NCBI RefSeq assembly: GCF_963678635.1
Contig: NC_087064.1
Span: 39,114,532 to 39,178,531, forward strand
DNA: 64,000 bases
From: Symsagittifera roscoffensis
Lineage: Eukaryota; Xenacoelomorpha; Acoela; Convolutidae
Direction of reading: 5' to 3'
Under the pieces are notes generated by a model. The model was given only the letters and a program-made list of their open reading frames with translations, was not told where the DNA came from and ran no database searches. The position numbers were made by a program, and so were the translations under genes. Each line of letters starts with the position of its first letter. The first letter of the stretch is position 1. This document shows, one piece after another, positions 34,060 to 43,280 of the stretch.

Positions 34060-34614
34060 ATGTCAATTAAAAAGCATTTGAACTTCCTTGAATTACTCTA
34101 CAGGAAAAAAAGAAAATATTCCGTGTACTTTTTTGATAATTTTTTGGACGTCTTTATTGTACAAAATAGAGTTATCCGACTAAGTAAAGGTCTCTTCAGA
34201 GAAACTTACTCAATCAAAGAGTTTACTTTTGATTCACATATTGCGTATCAAAGTTTTAATCTTACGGCTGAATTACACCTCACAAGGAAAGAAATTTTGT
34301 TTATTCTCGAGAATTTGAAATTGATCAAAAAATCGTACGATAACATATCAAAACCTCTTTTTATCCCCTATCCAAATCCCAAAATTGTAAAAACAGCTCA
34401 GCAAAGTTCTTTATTCCTTCATTTCTTTAAAGATTTTCAAAGTTCAAAATCCTGCTTGATTTGGTTTGGAATCAGATTTCCAGAAGTCTGCTTTGAAAAA
34501 TTCGTCAACTTTGAGTTATCTTCCCAAATTTACATCAAAATCAAAGAACTTGACTATCTACTCAAAAATCAGCAATTTCTCATTGATTACATACAAAAAA
34601 TTCAATTAACTTGA
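34060..34614 (+). CDS. Unknown basic 184-aa protein, gene A2
   Basis: Duplicate of gene A1 within the second tandem unit, complete and open. It has one residue difference and a few silent changes. The TGATG overlap with the following gene B2 is preserved. No family recognised. Confidence 0.6.
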   Translation: MSIKKHLNFLELLYRKKRKYSVYFFDNFLDVFIVQNRVIRLSKGLFRETYSIKEFTFDSHIAYQSFNLTAELHLTRKEILFILENLKLIKKSYDNISKPLFIPYPNPKIVKTAQQSSLFLHFFKDFQSSKSCLIWFGIRFPEVCFEKFVNFELSSQIYIKIKELDYLLKNQQFLIDYIQKIQLT

Positions 34615-34772
34615 TGAAAAAAGTTGCAGAGATGTTACTTTTATTAATTTTCTTTCTTTTGTTACTTATATCAGCATTTTTCTTATTTTTACTGCAAACA
34701 ACTTTTGGTAATTTATTTTTGCAATTGCTTTTGGCTATTTTTTTTACTTATTTGGAAGATTTAATTCCTTAA
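34614..34772 (+). CDS. Small hydrophobic membrane protein, gene B2 (52 aa)
   Basis: Starts inside the stop codon of A2 (TGATG). It has 52 residues, of which about 40 are aliphatic or aromatic, with a short basic N-terminus (MKK) and an acidic C-terminus (TYLEDLIP) shared with B3. That fits a bitopic or hairpin membrane protein. The ending shared with the diverged B3 makes this the ancestral frame and B1 the variant. Confidence 0.6.
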   Translation: MKKVAEMLLLLIFFLLLLISAFFLFLLQTTFGNLFLQLLLAIFFTYLEDLIP

Positions 34773-35146
34773 AAGGGTCTTCTGATTGAATACGACAACT
34801 AGAACAAAAATGAATTTTTTGTGATTGGAAACGACAATACCCAAAATGGAGCTTTGTTTCCGATTGGACACGACTTTTATCCAAGAATCCCATAAAAGGA
34901 AGCTGAAATCTGATTGGACACGACTACAATCCAAATAAGGAAAATCCATTCTGATTGGTTAAAACCACACATTCCAGTTGAAGGTACCCCTAACTCTTAA
35001 CTAAAAATCATTTTATTTTCAACTTAACTACCGTCAACTACCTCCTCTCTCAGCTCTAAATACAATAATTTAGACTTAACCACAGTCAACTTTCACCCTC
35101 AACTGTAAATCTTGTTTTTACTCATTAACTCAACTTATTGCTCAAA

Positions 35147-35635
35147 ATGATCTTCTCAGTACAAAACAACAACCTTAAGTTCTCGATGGAATTTTCGGCT
35201 GATTTAGTACAAATCCAAGTGCGAGAAACAGTTTGTGGAGTTTTTCTGGCACGAATGGACATCCCAATCCAAGTCTGGCATATGGTGGAAGTGATGCGAA
35301 GGGATTTCAACGAACATCATATCACACAAGTACCCCCTACATAGAATCAACTTGGAGAAATGCAAATGATGGAGGAAGTGTCCGAGCATGTGGGAATGAA
35401 CTACCCCGAAATTCCTGACTCTAGATATGTGGCTCAACCATTCGACGATTTCCTCATTCCTTGGGAAGAGGGATCTGTGGACAACCCAATTACAATCGAA
35501 GAGGATGAGGGGTTCTCTGAGCCAAGAACTCCATTCAGCGAACCACCAGTGATGGAGGCAAGACCAGGTTTGCGCTCCATTGAGAACTTGCAAAGTTTTG
35601 AGAACTCAGCTGCTCGACAGCTCTTTGATTTGTAA
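35147..35635 (+). pseudogene. Acidic unknown protein, gene C2, with in-frame TAG
   Basis: Same as C1, with TAG at 35,342-35,344. The stop was therefore present before the tandem duplication. Upstream (34,773-35,146) is the same inverted CCAAT array. If translated without readthrough the product is a 65-residue N-terminal fragment. Confidence 0.6.
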
Positions 35636-36381
35636 ATAAATTGTTTACTGTCTTGTGCCTTGTAATTTAATTTTTTTGTATCTAGAAAATTTATTTTCAA
35701 GAGCTAGGAGCAAAGAAATCATTGAAAAGTTTATTGGGAAATTTCAAAGGTGAAACTTTGTTAAAAATGAAACTAATTGAGCATCTGGTAAACTGTTCTA
35801 TAAAATTTTGTTAGAAAGATGGCAAAAAATATTAAACCAATTTTTGCAAGCATGTTAAAAACTTTACATTAATTTTTGCACCATGCAAAATTTTTCATAA
35901 TTTTTTGCCTACTTGTTAAAAAAATCAAAGAAAATCTCGCAAATTAAGAAAAATTTCATTAAAAATTTTCGCATTTTAAAGAAAATTGAAAAAGTATTTT
36001 CTTGCACTGTTAATAATTAAATGAAATGAAAATCTTTGTTTTAATTTTGATCATAAAAAAAATCTCGTTTTTGCATGTATTTTGATCAAAAATATTGGAA
36101 AAACAATGTATTAAGATAGGGATTAGCACTCAAAGTCAGCAATTATGAAAAATTTTTAGCATTAATTTAACAAGTTTTTTACAATAGAATTTTGCCATTT
36201 TTGCAAATGAATAAGAAAAAATAAGTTAGATTTTTGCATTTGTTTTCAAAAAAACCACGAAAAAACTTGCATCTAACACAAAAATTTGTTGAAAATTTTT
36301 GCACACTTGTTGAAAAAACCAAAACAGTTTTTGCATCCTGTAAGAAAGTTTAATTAAATTTTTGCAAACGTGTTGAAAAAA
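35636..36381. other. Gene-less AT-rich stretch after unit 2
   Basis: No gene. It contains the second internal copy of the subterminal motif (~36,105), the end of unit 2 (~36,225) and loosely repeated TTTTTGCA...TTGAAAAAA words that continue to ~36,470. Confidence 0.6.
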
Positions 36382-36690
36382 TCAAACCAAATTTTGCATA
36401 TTGCGAAAAAACACCGAGTTAATTTTTGCACACGTGTTGAAAATTGCAAACTTGTTTGTTGAAAAAACTTTTGATTTATATAAAAACAATTTTGACAAGA
36501 TTTTTATAAACAAATATTCAACTATTAATAGAAAAAGTGATACGCTACTATTTACAGTACCATAACCATCAATGAAACAATCAACAATTTGCAACAAATC
36601 AGTCTCATACTTTGAGTTTTGAACTTTTCGAATCCTTTCCAAAAAAGCTGATTCAAGAGTCTGAGTGGACGCAAGTTCCTGATCAGAAAT
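36382..36690 (-). pseudogene. Fragment of minus-strand gene E (second copy)
   Basis: Minus-strand coding homologous to the 3' half of gene E at 38,382-39,091: SAFLERIRKVQNSKYE and IVDCFIDGYGTVNS against IIDCFIDGYGFVNS. The 5' half is missing; upstream the sequence changes to the plus-strand gene B3. So an insertion or recombination joined an E fragment to a B-C unit. In this copy the frame is continuous where gene E is frameshifted. Confidence 0.6.
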
Positions 36691-36847
36691 GAAAAAAAAA
36701 GCAGAGATGCTACTTTTATTAATTTTCCTTCTTTTGTTACTTATATCGGCAATATTTCTTATTTTTACAGCAAACAACTTTTGGTTACTTATTTTTGCGA
36801 TTGCTTTTGTGTATTATTTTACCTATTTGGAAGATTTAAGTCCTTAA
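36689..36847 (+). CDS. Small hydrophobic membrane protein, gene B3 (52 aa)
   Basis: Diverged paralogue of B1/B2: ATG 36,689, TAA 36,845-36,847. Residues 1-20 are nearly the same. The second half differs (FWLLIFAIAFVYYF) but stays hydrophobic, and the end TYLEDLSP is kept. Length (52) and hydrophobic pattern are preserved despite many base changes, which is the best evidence that B is a true gene. Gene A is absent upstream, so the TGATG coupling is lost here. Confidence 0.65.
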   Translation: MKKKAEMLLLLIFLLLLLISAIFLIFTANNFWLLIFAIAFVYYFTYLEDLSP

Positions 36848-37223
36848 AAATTTCTCTGATTGGATACGATAACTAGAACAGAAGTGAACATTTTTGTGAT
36901 TGAAAACGACAATAATCAAAATGGAGCTTTGTTTCCGATTGGACACGACTTTTATCCAAGAACGCAATAAAAGGAAGCTGAAATCTGATTGGACACGACT
37001 ACAATCCAAATAAGGAAAATCAATTCTGATTGGTCAAACCCACACAGTCGAGTTGAAGGTAACCCTAACTCCTATCTAAAAATCATTTTATTTTCAAATA
37101 AATCGCCGTCCAGTACCTCCTCTCTCAGCTCTAAACATCCTAATTTCAACTTATTTTTTGTAAGGTTCCCGCTCCTCTCAGTTCCTTCTTGTTTTTGCTC
37201 TTTTGGTCATCTTATTGCTCAAA
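36848..37223 (+). promoter_or_regulatory. Inverted CCAAT array upstream of gene C3
   Basis: ATTGG boxes at ~36,861, 36,936, 36,987 and 37,028 with the same GATTGGACACGAC context and spacing as upstream of C1 and C2. Confidence 0.5.
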
Positions 37224-37711
37224 ATGACCTTCTCAGTGCAAAACAGCAACCTCATGTACTATGTAGAATTTTCGCCTGATCTAGTACAAATTGAAGTGCG
37301 AGAAACAGTCTCTGGAGTTTTTCTGGCACGAATGGACATCCCAATCCAAGTCTGGCACATGGTGGAAGTGATGCGAAGGGATTTCAACGAACATCATATG
37401 ATGCAAGTTCCCATCACAGAGAACCAACTTGGAATAATGCAAATGATGGGGGAAGTATCTGATCATGTGGGAATGAACTATCCCGAGCTTCCGGACTCAA
37501 GATTTGTGGCTCAACCAGTCGACGACTTCCTCTTTCCTTGGGAGGAGGAAGGATCAGTCGAAAACCCCATCACAATAGATGAAGATGGGGATTCTCAGAA
37601 ACAATGACGCCTCCAGCTCCACAACAACCACCAGCAATGGAACCTCGTCCAGCTCTGCGTTCTATAGAGAACCTCCAGAACTCTTCTGCTGCTCGACAGC
37701 TCTTTGATTAA
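37224..37711 (+). pseudogene. Acidic unknown protein, gene C3 (frameshifted C-terminus)
   Basis: ATG 37,224. The frame has no TAG and stays homologous to C1/C2 for ~120 codons, then ends early at TGA 37,605-37,607. The sequence after it, to TAA 37,709-37,711, encodes the conserved end (RSIENLQ, SAARQLFD) in another frame. A single-base change near 37,585-37,590 explains this. So none of the three C copies is fully intact, each being broken in a different or shared way. Confidence 0.6.
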
Positions 37712-37955
37712 ATGTTTTTGTAAATATAGGTTGTTTGGTTTTGTTTCGTTTTCTGTAATTAATTTCTTCAATTTCATTTTAATTATGAGAATAGATGAGA
37801 GGTTCAAGGTAAACCATTGAAAAACAATTAGAACTTAGTTAAAAGTTCCGAACTCGCACACATGTTAAAAAATTTGATTAATTTTTACACAAAAAATCGG
37901 AAAAACACTAGAAAAACTGTACACAAGTAAAAAGTTACCTTATCGATATTGCTCC
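37712..37955. other. AT-rich noncoding stretch
   Basis: No gene or repeat of note between gene C3 and the minisatellite. Confidence 0.5.
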
Positions 37956-38350
37956 TTGTACACACTTTTAGCCTTTTGTAGAAAAAATTGAAACACTTTT
38001 TGCATTTTGTCGAAAAAAGTAAAACACTTTTCGCATTTTGTCAAAAAAAGTACAACACTTTTCGCATTTTGTTGAAAAAATTGAAACACTTTTCGCATTT
38101 TATCGAAAAAAGTAAAACACTTTTCGCATTTTGTCGAAAAAATTGAAACACTTTTCGCATTTTATCGAAAAAAAAATAAAACATTTTTCGCATTTGTAGT
38201 GAAAAAGTGAAACACTTTTCGCATCGTGTTAAAAAAAGTAAAACACTTTTTGCATCTTCTCAAAAAAGTTGAAACACTTTTCGCACTATGTCAAAAAAAT
38301 TGAAACACTTTTTACAACTTGTTAAAAAAATTGAAATGTTTTTGCAACTT
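37956..38350 (+). repeat. Minisatellite, ~31-34 bp unit
   Basis: About eleven imperfect units of GAAACACTTTTCGCATTTTG plus a variable TCGAAAAAA part. A-runs alternate with T-runs, giving strong A/T phasing. The unit length varies by a few bases. Confidence 0.85.
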
Positions 38351-38381
38351 TTTGAACATCAAAACGAATATTACATCTTTC

Positions 38382-39091
38382 TTACATGTTTGAAAATTTT
38401 TTTGCAAATGTTTTTGACAACGGTGGTTTTTTTTTGGTAATTAATGGTAACTTTGTAAACATATGAGAGAAAATAGATGGAATATCAGAAGTTTTTTTAA
38501 TGAAAAAATTGACATGATCACTATTTACAAATCCATAACCATCAATAAAACAGTCAATTATTTTTAACAAATCATGTTCATATTTTGAGTTTTGTACTTT
38601 ACGATACGAATTCTGTCTAAAAATGCTGAGCCAAGAGTTTGCGCAGATGCAAGTTTTTGATTAGAACTTAGATAATGTTTTTTGAACTTTTTGCGAACAA
38701 GTCGTTTCCTTGATATGCTTGGTGTTTTTTCTGCCCCTTTCCATCGTAAATTATGCTGCACTCCACAACTAAGCTGATTGAAGACTTCCCCACTTGATGT
38801 GACAATACTCGAAAAAAATCTGTGCTTGTACAAAGTGTAAAGACAATCAATTTCTTGATATATATATTGATATTTGTCTAATCTCTGAAGATTTTGGCTA
38901 AGGGAAGTTCCAATTAAAATTATATGAAATTTGCAAATTCCCAAGGAACAGAAAGAATCATGAGTAGAGACGCAATAATCTTGGGTTACTATGTATTGTT
39001 CGTAAAAATAGTTGGAAACAGAAATAAACAATGATTTACTATTATAATCTGAATAAAAGCTGGGAAGAGCTTGACACATAGCAGCTGCCAT
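38382..39091 (-). pseudogene. Unknown ~235-aa protein, gene E, broken by a 5-bp duplication
   Basis: Not recognised. ATG at 39,091; open for 175 codons to 38,564. At 38,600-38,609 (TACGATACGA, two copies of TACGA) a 5-bp tandem duplication shifts the frame. Beyond it the homologous frame runs to a stop at 38,382 and encodes IIDCFIDGYGFVNS, matching the fragment at 36,382-36,690. The N-terminal part is rich in Tyr, Cys and Ser with a basic RKRLVRKKFKKH stretch. It is divergently arranged with gene F. Confidence 0.55.
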
Positions 39092-39289
39092 TGGGAAAAT
39101 TGATTTTTGCAGAAAATGGTGGAGTTATATAGTAGTAGTAACGCCTACGCAGCTTCCATATAGGGCAATCCTTCCATATTTGGTACTACTTCCATATATG
39201 GAAATGGCGATGACTCATACTGCTTACTTCCATTTTCATTTAATCTCATTTCTCTCATTTCTCCTCATCTGATCAGTTTGTTCTTCAAA
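39092..39289. promoter_or_regulatory. Divergent promoter region between genes E and F
   Basis: 198 bp between opposite starts. It contains four related TTCCATAT/CTTCCAT words (near 39,146, 39,168, 39,187 and 39,225), one inside the palindromic CCATATATGG (CArG-like, ~39,189-39,198), and a pyrimidine-rich run before the gene F ATG. It probably drives both genes. Confidence 0.4.
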
Positions 39290-39828
39290 ATGTACTCGAG
39301 AAAAGTTGATAGTTCCAACTATATTGAATTTTCAAAAATCAAAAGAGAATTGGGAGATTTGTTTGGTTCCAAAAATCCAACAAGGGAAAAATATGTTTGG
39401 AACCGTGCTTTTAACTATTAAAAATAAATGATTTGGGACAATTTGAAAAGTCTCAACAAGTCTATCTTAGTGAAAAAAAAGGCGAAGCAATATCCGCAAT
39501 ACGGAATACTGTTATTCACGATGCTGAAAATCTTGGACTCGTACCTATATATGAAGCCAAATCTGGCAGAGAATCAACTATGGATCAGGAGCTCGACATC
39601 TGTAATAGAGTATATGAAATAGCAACGTACAACATGAGGAGTGTGTGTGTCACAATCAAGAAGTACAACGTGAGCAAGCCACCCTACATTCAGATTCGAC
39701 TCTTTACTGCAAAGGAAATTGAAGACTTGAAGCAAGTTGCATATGTCATCTATACTTTGAATGAATTCAAAGAACTGTCCCAAATATTGGGAGATTTTAT
39801 GTTTGTTGATAATTGTAAACCTCAGTAA
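39290..39828 (+). CDS. Unknown protein, gene F (probably spliced)
   Basis: Not recognised. A first open piece starts ATGTACTCG at 39,290 and stops at 39,421. A second frame is open from ~39,433 to TAA 39,828 (131 codons, mixed charged, IRNTVIHDAENLGLV, PPYIQIRLF). A 56-nt intron from GTGCTTTT (39,405) to CAACAAG (39,460) would join them in frame, but the acceptor is weak, so a frameshift is equally possible. Divergent from gene E. Confidence 0.4.
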
Positions 39829-40330
39829 AGCTTTGTGATGTTTTGCATGTTTGGTAATTGAGATATTTTTGGTTCAAAACTATTTTTTCTCACTAAAGTG
39901 TATATTTAGAGCTATAATATCTGAGGAAAAGTCAGACAAAACATACAATTTAATCAAAATTGACATAAAACACTAACCAATTATGAAATAATTTTCCAGT
40001 ATTTGTTTATGAAATTACAGATAAATTTATTTAATAACTGTTTTCATCAAAATTTAGCTAAATTTTGCCTCAATTTAAGAAAATTACAAACAAGAATGTA
40101 TATTTAGTTGAAAACATTATCATTATTTTTTTAGATTTTTTGAATTTCTTTGGTTGTTTTCAATTTTTTTTTGTAATTTGAGGTTTATATTGGCTACATG
40201 AATTTCCTTGAAACTAATTAGACTCTAAATAATTAAAAAACATTTACGGCGACTGTTACTACAAAATACTTTAAAAATGATAAAAACAATTCGAGTTTTT
40301 TAAGTTTCTTCTTATATTTCAGTAAGAAAA
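39829..40330. other. AT-rich stretch between genes F and G
   Basis: No gene seen. It ends with TTCTTATATTTCAG (40,309-40,322), a good nematode 3' splice site, 8 nt before the ATG of gene G. Gene G may therefore be a trans-spliced or downstream exon. Confidence 0.45.
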
Positions 40331-40760
40331 ATGTTTCCATCAAAAGCGTTTTCAATATCTGAATTGAACATTCATCAGAATTTAAAATTAAACTACTACA
40401 AAAAACTACAAGAGTGGTGGGCAGATGACGTTGATGGAGATTGTATTAGTTTTAATTTGTATAGAAACACAGAAAGTTCAATAGTTTTGTTAAAAAGATG
40501 GAGAGGAGATTACAAAAAAGAAGAGTACTGTCAGATTTATCAACAATGTTTTTATTTAGAAGAGTTAACACAGATTGGATGGTCGATCAGTAAAAAACAA
40601 AACAATGGAAAGGGCCTATGAAACAGAAATTGGAGATAAGGAACATCAATTCGATTACTGTTTTGAATTTGATACAAATACAAAATCCAGATTTGTCAGA
40701 ATATCTTTTGATCGTTTATCCAAATTTAATAGACTTCCGGTTGTTTATACTACAATATAA
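40331..40760 (+). pseudogene. Unknown protein, gene G, with a frame change
   Basis: Not recognised. ATG 40,331; the first frame (96 codons, KKLQEWWADDVDGDCISFNL) stops at 40,621. A second frame continues 40,575-40,760 with ETEIGDKEHQFDYCFEFD. The overlap near 40,600-40,620 suggests a single-base shift. A splice acceptor lies just upstream of the ATG. Confidence 0.4.
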
Positions 40761-41029
40761 CAAAAAGAAAAAGATAAAAGTTTCCTTGTAATTAATGCTC
40801 CGTTCTGATTGGTTGATACTTTTAAAAATTCCATGGTTAGGTTGGATGATTTTTATTTCAGCTAGGCTAAATAGCATATCCACTCTGATTTTCTTTTCGT
40901 TGAAAACAATTGGTTAATAAGTTTGCTGTTTTTATTTACTTTTATTCATTTTTTGAGGCTATTCAACTCACCTTGTCTAAAAATTTGGTACATTTTAAAT
41001 CTCCCATTTCATTTTTCATTACTATTGAG

Positions 41030-41509
41030 ATGTCTTCACTCAATAAAAACGAAAGAGTTGCATGTCTTGAATGTGGCAGGGAATACAATCACAAAGATGC
41101 ATCAAGACATCGTAGAACATGTGGTGGTTTGAAGTGTTCTAACTGTAATTTTTATACTTATAGCAGCGAAGAACTCGCTAATTATTTCAAGAAGAACCAT
41201 TCTCAGCATAATATTAAATTATGTGCTCAGCAGACTGCAAACACACTTCAGGAGAAGGTAAAATTTTTAAGTTTTTTTTTGAAAAACTTAGAAATTACTA
41301 TGATTATTAGTTTTTACCGAATCTGAAAAGTCTCAGCAATTGTAACAAATCTAGTCAGTAATTATACTGTGTTTTCATTACATTACCTGAACTGTCATTT
41401 ATTTTTTTATTCAAAGGTTTTGATTGATGTTAAAGACAGCACAAATCGAGTTCAAATCGTCGTGAAGCTTTCCATGGAACTCGATCCGAAAACTTTTAAC
41501 CAACAGTAA
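41030..41509 (+). CDS. Spliced small zinc-finger protein (right TIR copy), 106 aa
   Basis: Exon 1 41,030-41,257 (ATG, 76 codons) and exon 2 41,417-41,509 (30 codons plus TAA), with an intron of 159 nt (GTAAAA...TTCAAAG). Three residues differ from the left copy: Thr to Asn, Val to Gly, and, in the second finger, His to Tyr (ELANYFKKNH). That replaces the first histidine ligand of the C2H2 finger, so this copy probably cannot form finger 2. All three differences in exon 1 change the protein, which suggests relaxed constraint on this copy. Confidence 0.7.
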
Positions 41510-42269
41510 AAACTCCCTTGGTTGCAAGCTTGCGGAGACTTTGTTGTGATAAATTTGTAGTAAAGCGCATAACATATGCTAATGAGTATTTAAGTATTCG
41601 CCTAAAAACTGTAAACTTGGATATTTGGAAAACATCAACTAATTGAAAGGTTTTTTTGTAGTTACTATTTTAAAGTTTTCCTGGTTTAGTGCTTGTAAAA
41701 GTGTTCATAGAGCAGAGCTTTTTAAGCAGATAACGTGGTTTGACTTATTAAGAATTATGTTAGTCTATTGATTTTTTGATGATTTCAGAAAAGAAATTGA
41801 TAATTGACCTGGAAAAAATGTATATTTTGCAAAACTTTGAAAGTTTCAAGATAATGATATACATCATTCCAACTAAAAACTTAGTCTAAAAGAGAAATTC
41901 AGCTTTAAAACAGCATTATACAGTTATGAGGTTGAGAAAATTTTTTAAAGCTTTTTACTAAAGGATTTATGGTATTAATTCAGCTTCGGATTATTGAACG
42001 TTCGTTGAAACGATACATTTTTCCATCTAAAATTCATTTTTCAAGTAAAAATTTGCTCAAATTGGATTCATTTGGTAGATAGTAGATGAAGCAGAAACTG
42101 AGAAAATGCTAAAATGAGATAGAAATTCAATTTATTCCTTATGAGATTTGAGATAATTTTACTAATATATAGGTTATAAAGTACATCATGAGAAAAAATC
42201 CGACATAAAAATTCTCAAAGTCTTATATTTATGCGTAATTTATTAGAAAAAATACATGGGAAATCTAAA
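41510..42269. other. AT-rich noncoding part of the right inverted repeat
   Basis: No gene; mirror of 29,414-30,156 on the left. Confidence 0.6.
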
Positions 42270-42503
42270 CACTATCTTAAAACATGGTAAGATTGGACGC
42301 CAAAAATTTTTCTGAAACTTACCATCTTACCATCTGAAACCTCGTATCTTAATACATTGGGAAACCTATTCCCTATCTTAAAACATTGGAAATCTATTCT
42401 CTATCTTAATACATAGGTTGGCGACCGGATAGTCTATAGCCTATCTTAATACATGGGGGTTGCCAAGCCCCCCCCCCCTTGAACTGCCCCAACATATACT
42501 ACT

Positions 42504-42509
42504 CGTACT
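42504..42509. repeat. Target-site duplication, right (CGTACT)
   Basis: Identical to 27,006-27,011. After it the relic ORF4 sequence resumes with AATCTGGTGTTGATCTGG, matching 15,715-15,731. Confidence 0.9.
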
Positions 42510-43280
42510 AATCTGGTGTTGATCTGGGAATGTGGAGAACTGCTCTCCATGGGTTTACCAGATTCATCACAACCCATCACGAGAGTGATAGTGGGAGTTA
42601 TGTTGGCGATACGATTTGGTAGCTCAAGTGAAAGAGAACAATCGACAAGAAACGCCTACTAAAAAGAGCAATTGCAGGAATTGGGTTTAGATCTTTTTGA
42701 GACAACGAGCATAATCCTGAACATTTCGATGGAAAAGAAAAATATATGGATCAGAAGACGACTGATGCCATGGTTTAGAGCCAACATGACTGCATGGCTG
42801 TACGATTATGCCAAGAAGCATATGTCGAAGCACAGCAGAGTGTACAGTTCGTATCAACTGGACATTGGAGCAGGCGCTTTCAGGCGAGCTTTTGTAACTC
42901 ATCGGAATGCAGTGATCACCGCAGTAAAGGAGACGTCCAGAACAAGTGAGTGTGACCGGAGAGAAAGAGAAGAAATGTTGAAGGAAGAATAGGAGAGAAA
43001 CGTGACGTTGTGCCTCCACAACAGCTTCTGCCGAAACAGTGAAATTAACGTTGATCCTCTCCCTTGTTGTAAGCAAAGAGTAGAAGAGCAAAAGTGTTGG
43101 AGGACTGCCTCCAACAGCGTCAGAATAGCTACCGACGTGTTGCAAGATACTGAGTCTGAAAATGCGGAGACAATGTCGCAGGAAGAGGAGATGGAGAACG
43201 AAGACGAAAACAAAGAAAGAAACAAAAAAGCAGCAAAGGAGAAGATCTTAAAATTCAGAATGATTTTGTGTGAAAAATGA
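42510..43280 (+). pseudogene. Relic copy D of ORF4, C-terminal tail
   Basis: Continuation of relic D after the insertion. The frame 42,672-42,992 is followed after one in-frame TAG (42,990-42,992) by the same frame to TGA 43,280. The last ~50 residues are acidic/lysine-rich (EEEMENEDENKERNKKAAKE), probably a coiled tail, and mark the natural C-terminus of ORF4. This part is deleted in the relic ending at 16,155. Confidence 0.65.

Larger units (their letters stand above)
31119..36230 (+). repeat. Tandem direct duplication, 2,556-bp unit (31,119-33,674 and 33,675-36,230)
   Basis: Two nearly identical units, offset 2,556-2,557 bp, each with genes A, B and C, their CCAAT promoter array and an internal copy of the element's subterminal motif (33,548 and 36,105). 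Differences are a few bases (for example CACCTCAG/CAGCTCAG near 31,840 and one T in the B gene). A third, older and diverged unit covering B and C lies at 36,689-37,790. Confidence 0.95.
27012..42503. mobile_element. Polinton/Maverick-like element without core genes, 15,492 bp
   Basis: Flanked by a 6-bp target duplication and bounded by long inverted repeats beginning AGTAGTATATGTTGGGG. The size (15.5 kb), the 6-bp duplication and the AGT...ACT termini match what is known of Polintons. A genome search is needed to confirm the family. None of the usual Polinton genes (protein-primed DNA polymerase, retroviral-type integrase, FtsK-like ATPase, protease, capsid) is present, so it would be non-autonomous. 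It is strongly AT-rich compared with the retrotransposon around it and carries about seven kinds of small unknown gene. It disrupts relic copy D and so is younger than that copy. Confidence 0.75.
40770..42503 (-). repeat. Right terminal inverted repeat (1,734 bp)
   Basis: Reverse complement of the left arm (outer 256 bp plus 29,414-30,897), lacking the ~2.15 kb in between. Ends ...CCCCAACATATACTACT at 42,503. It carries the second zinc-finger gene and the inverted subterminal repeats (42,270-42,460). Confidence 0.9.

Noticed and set aside
27012-42503. Search for polymerase, integrase, ATPase or capsid genes in the Polinton-like element
   Set aside because: No ORF above 184 codons exists inside; none shows the relevant motifs.
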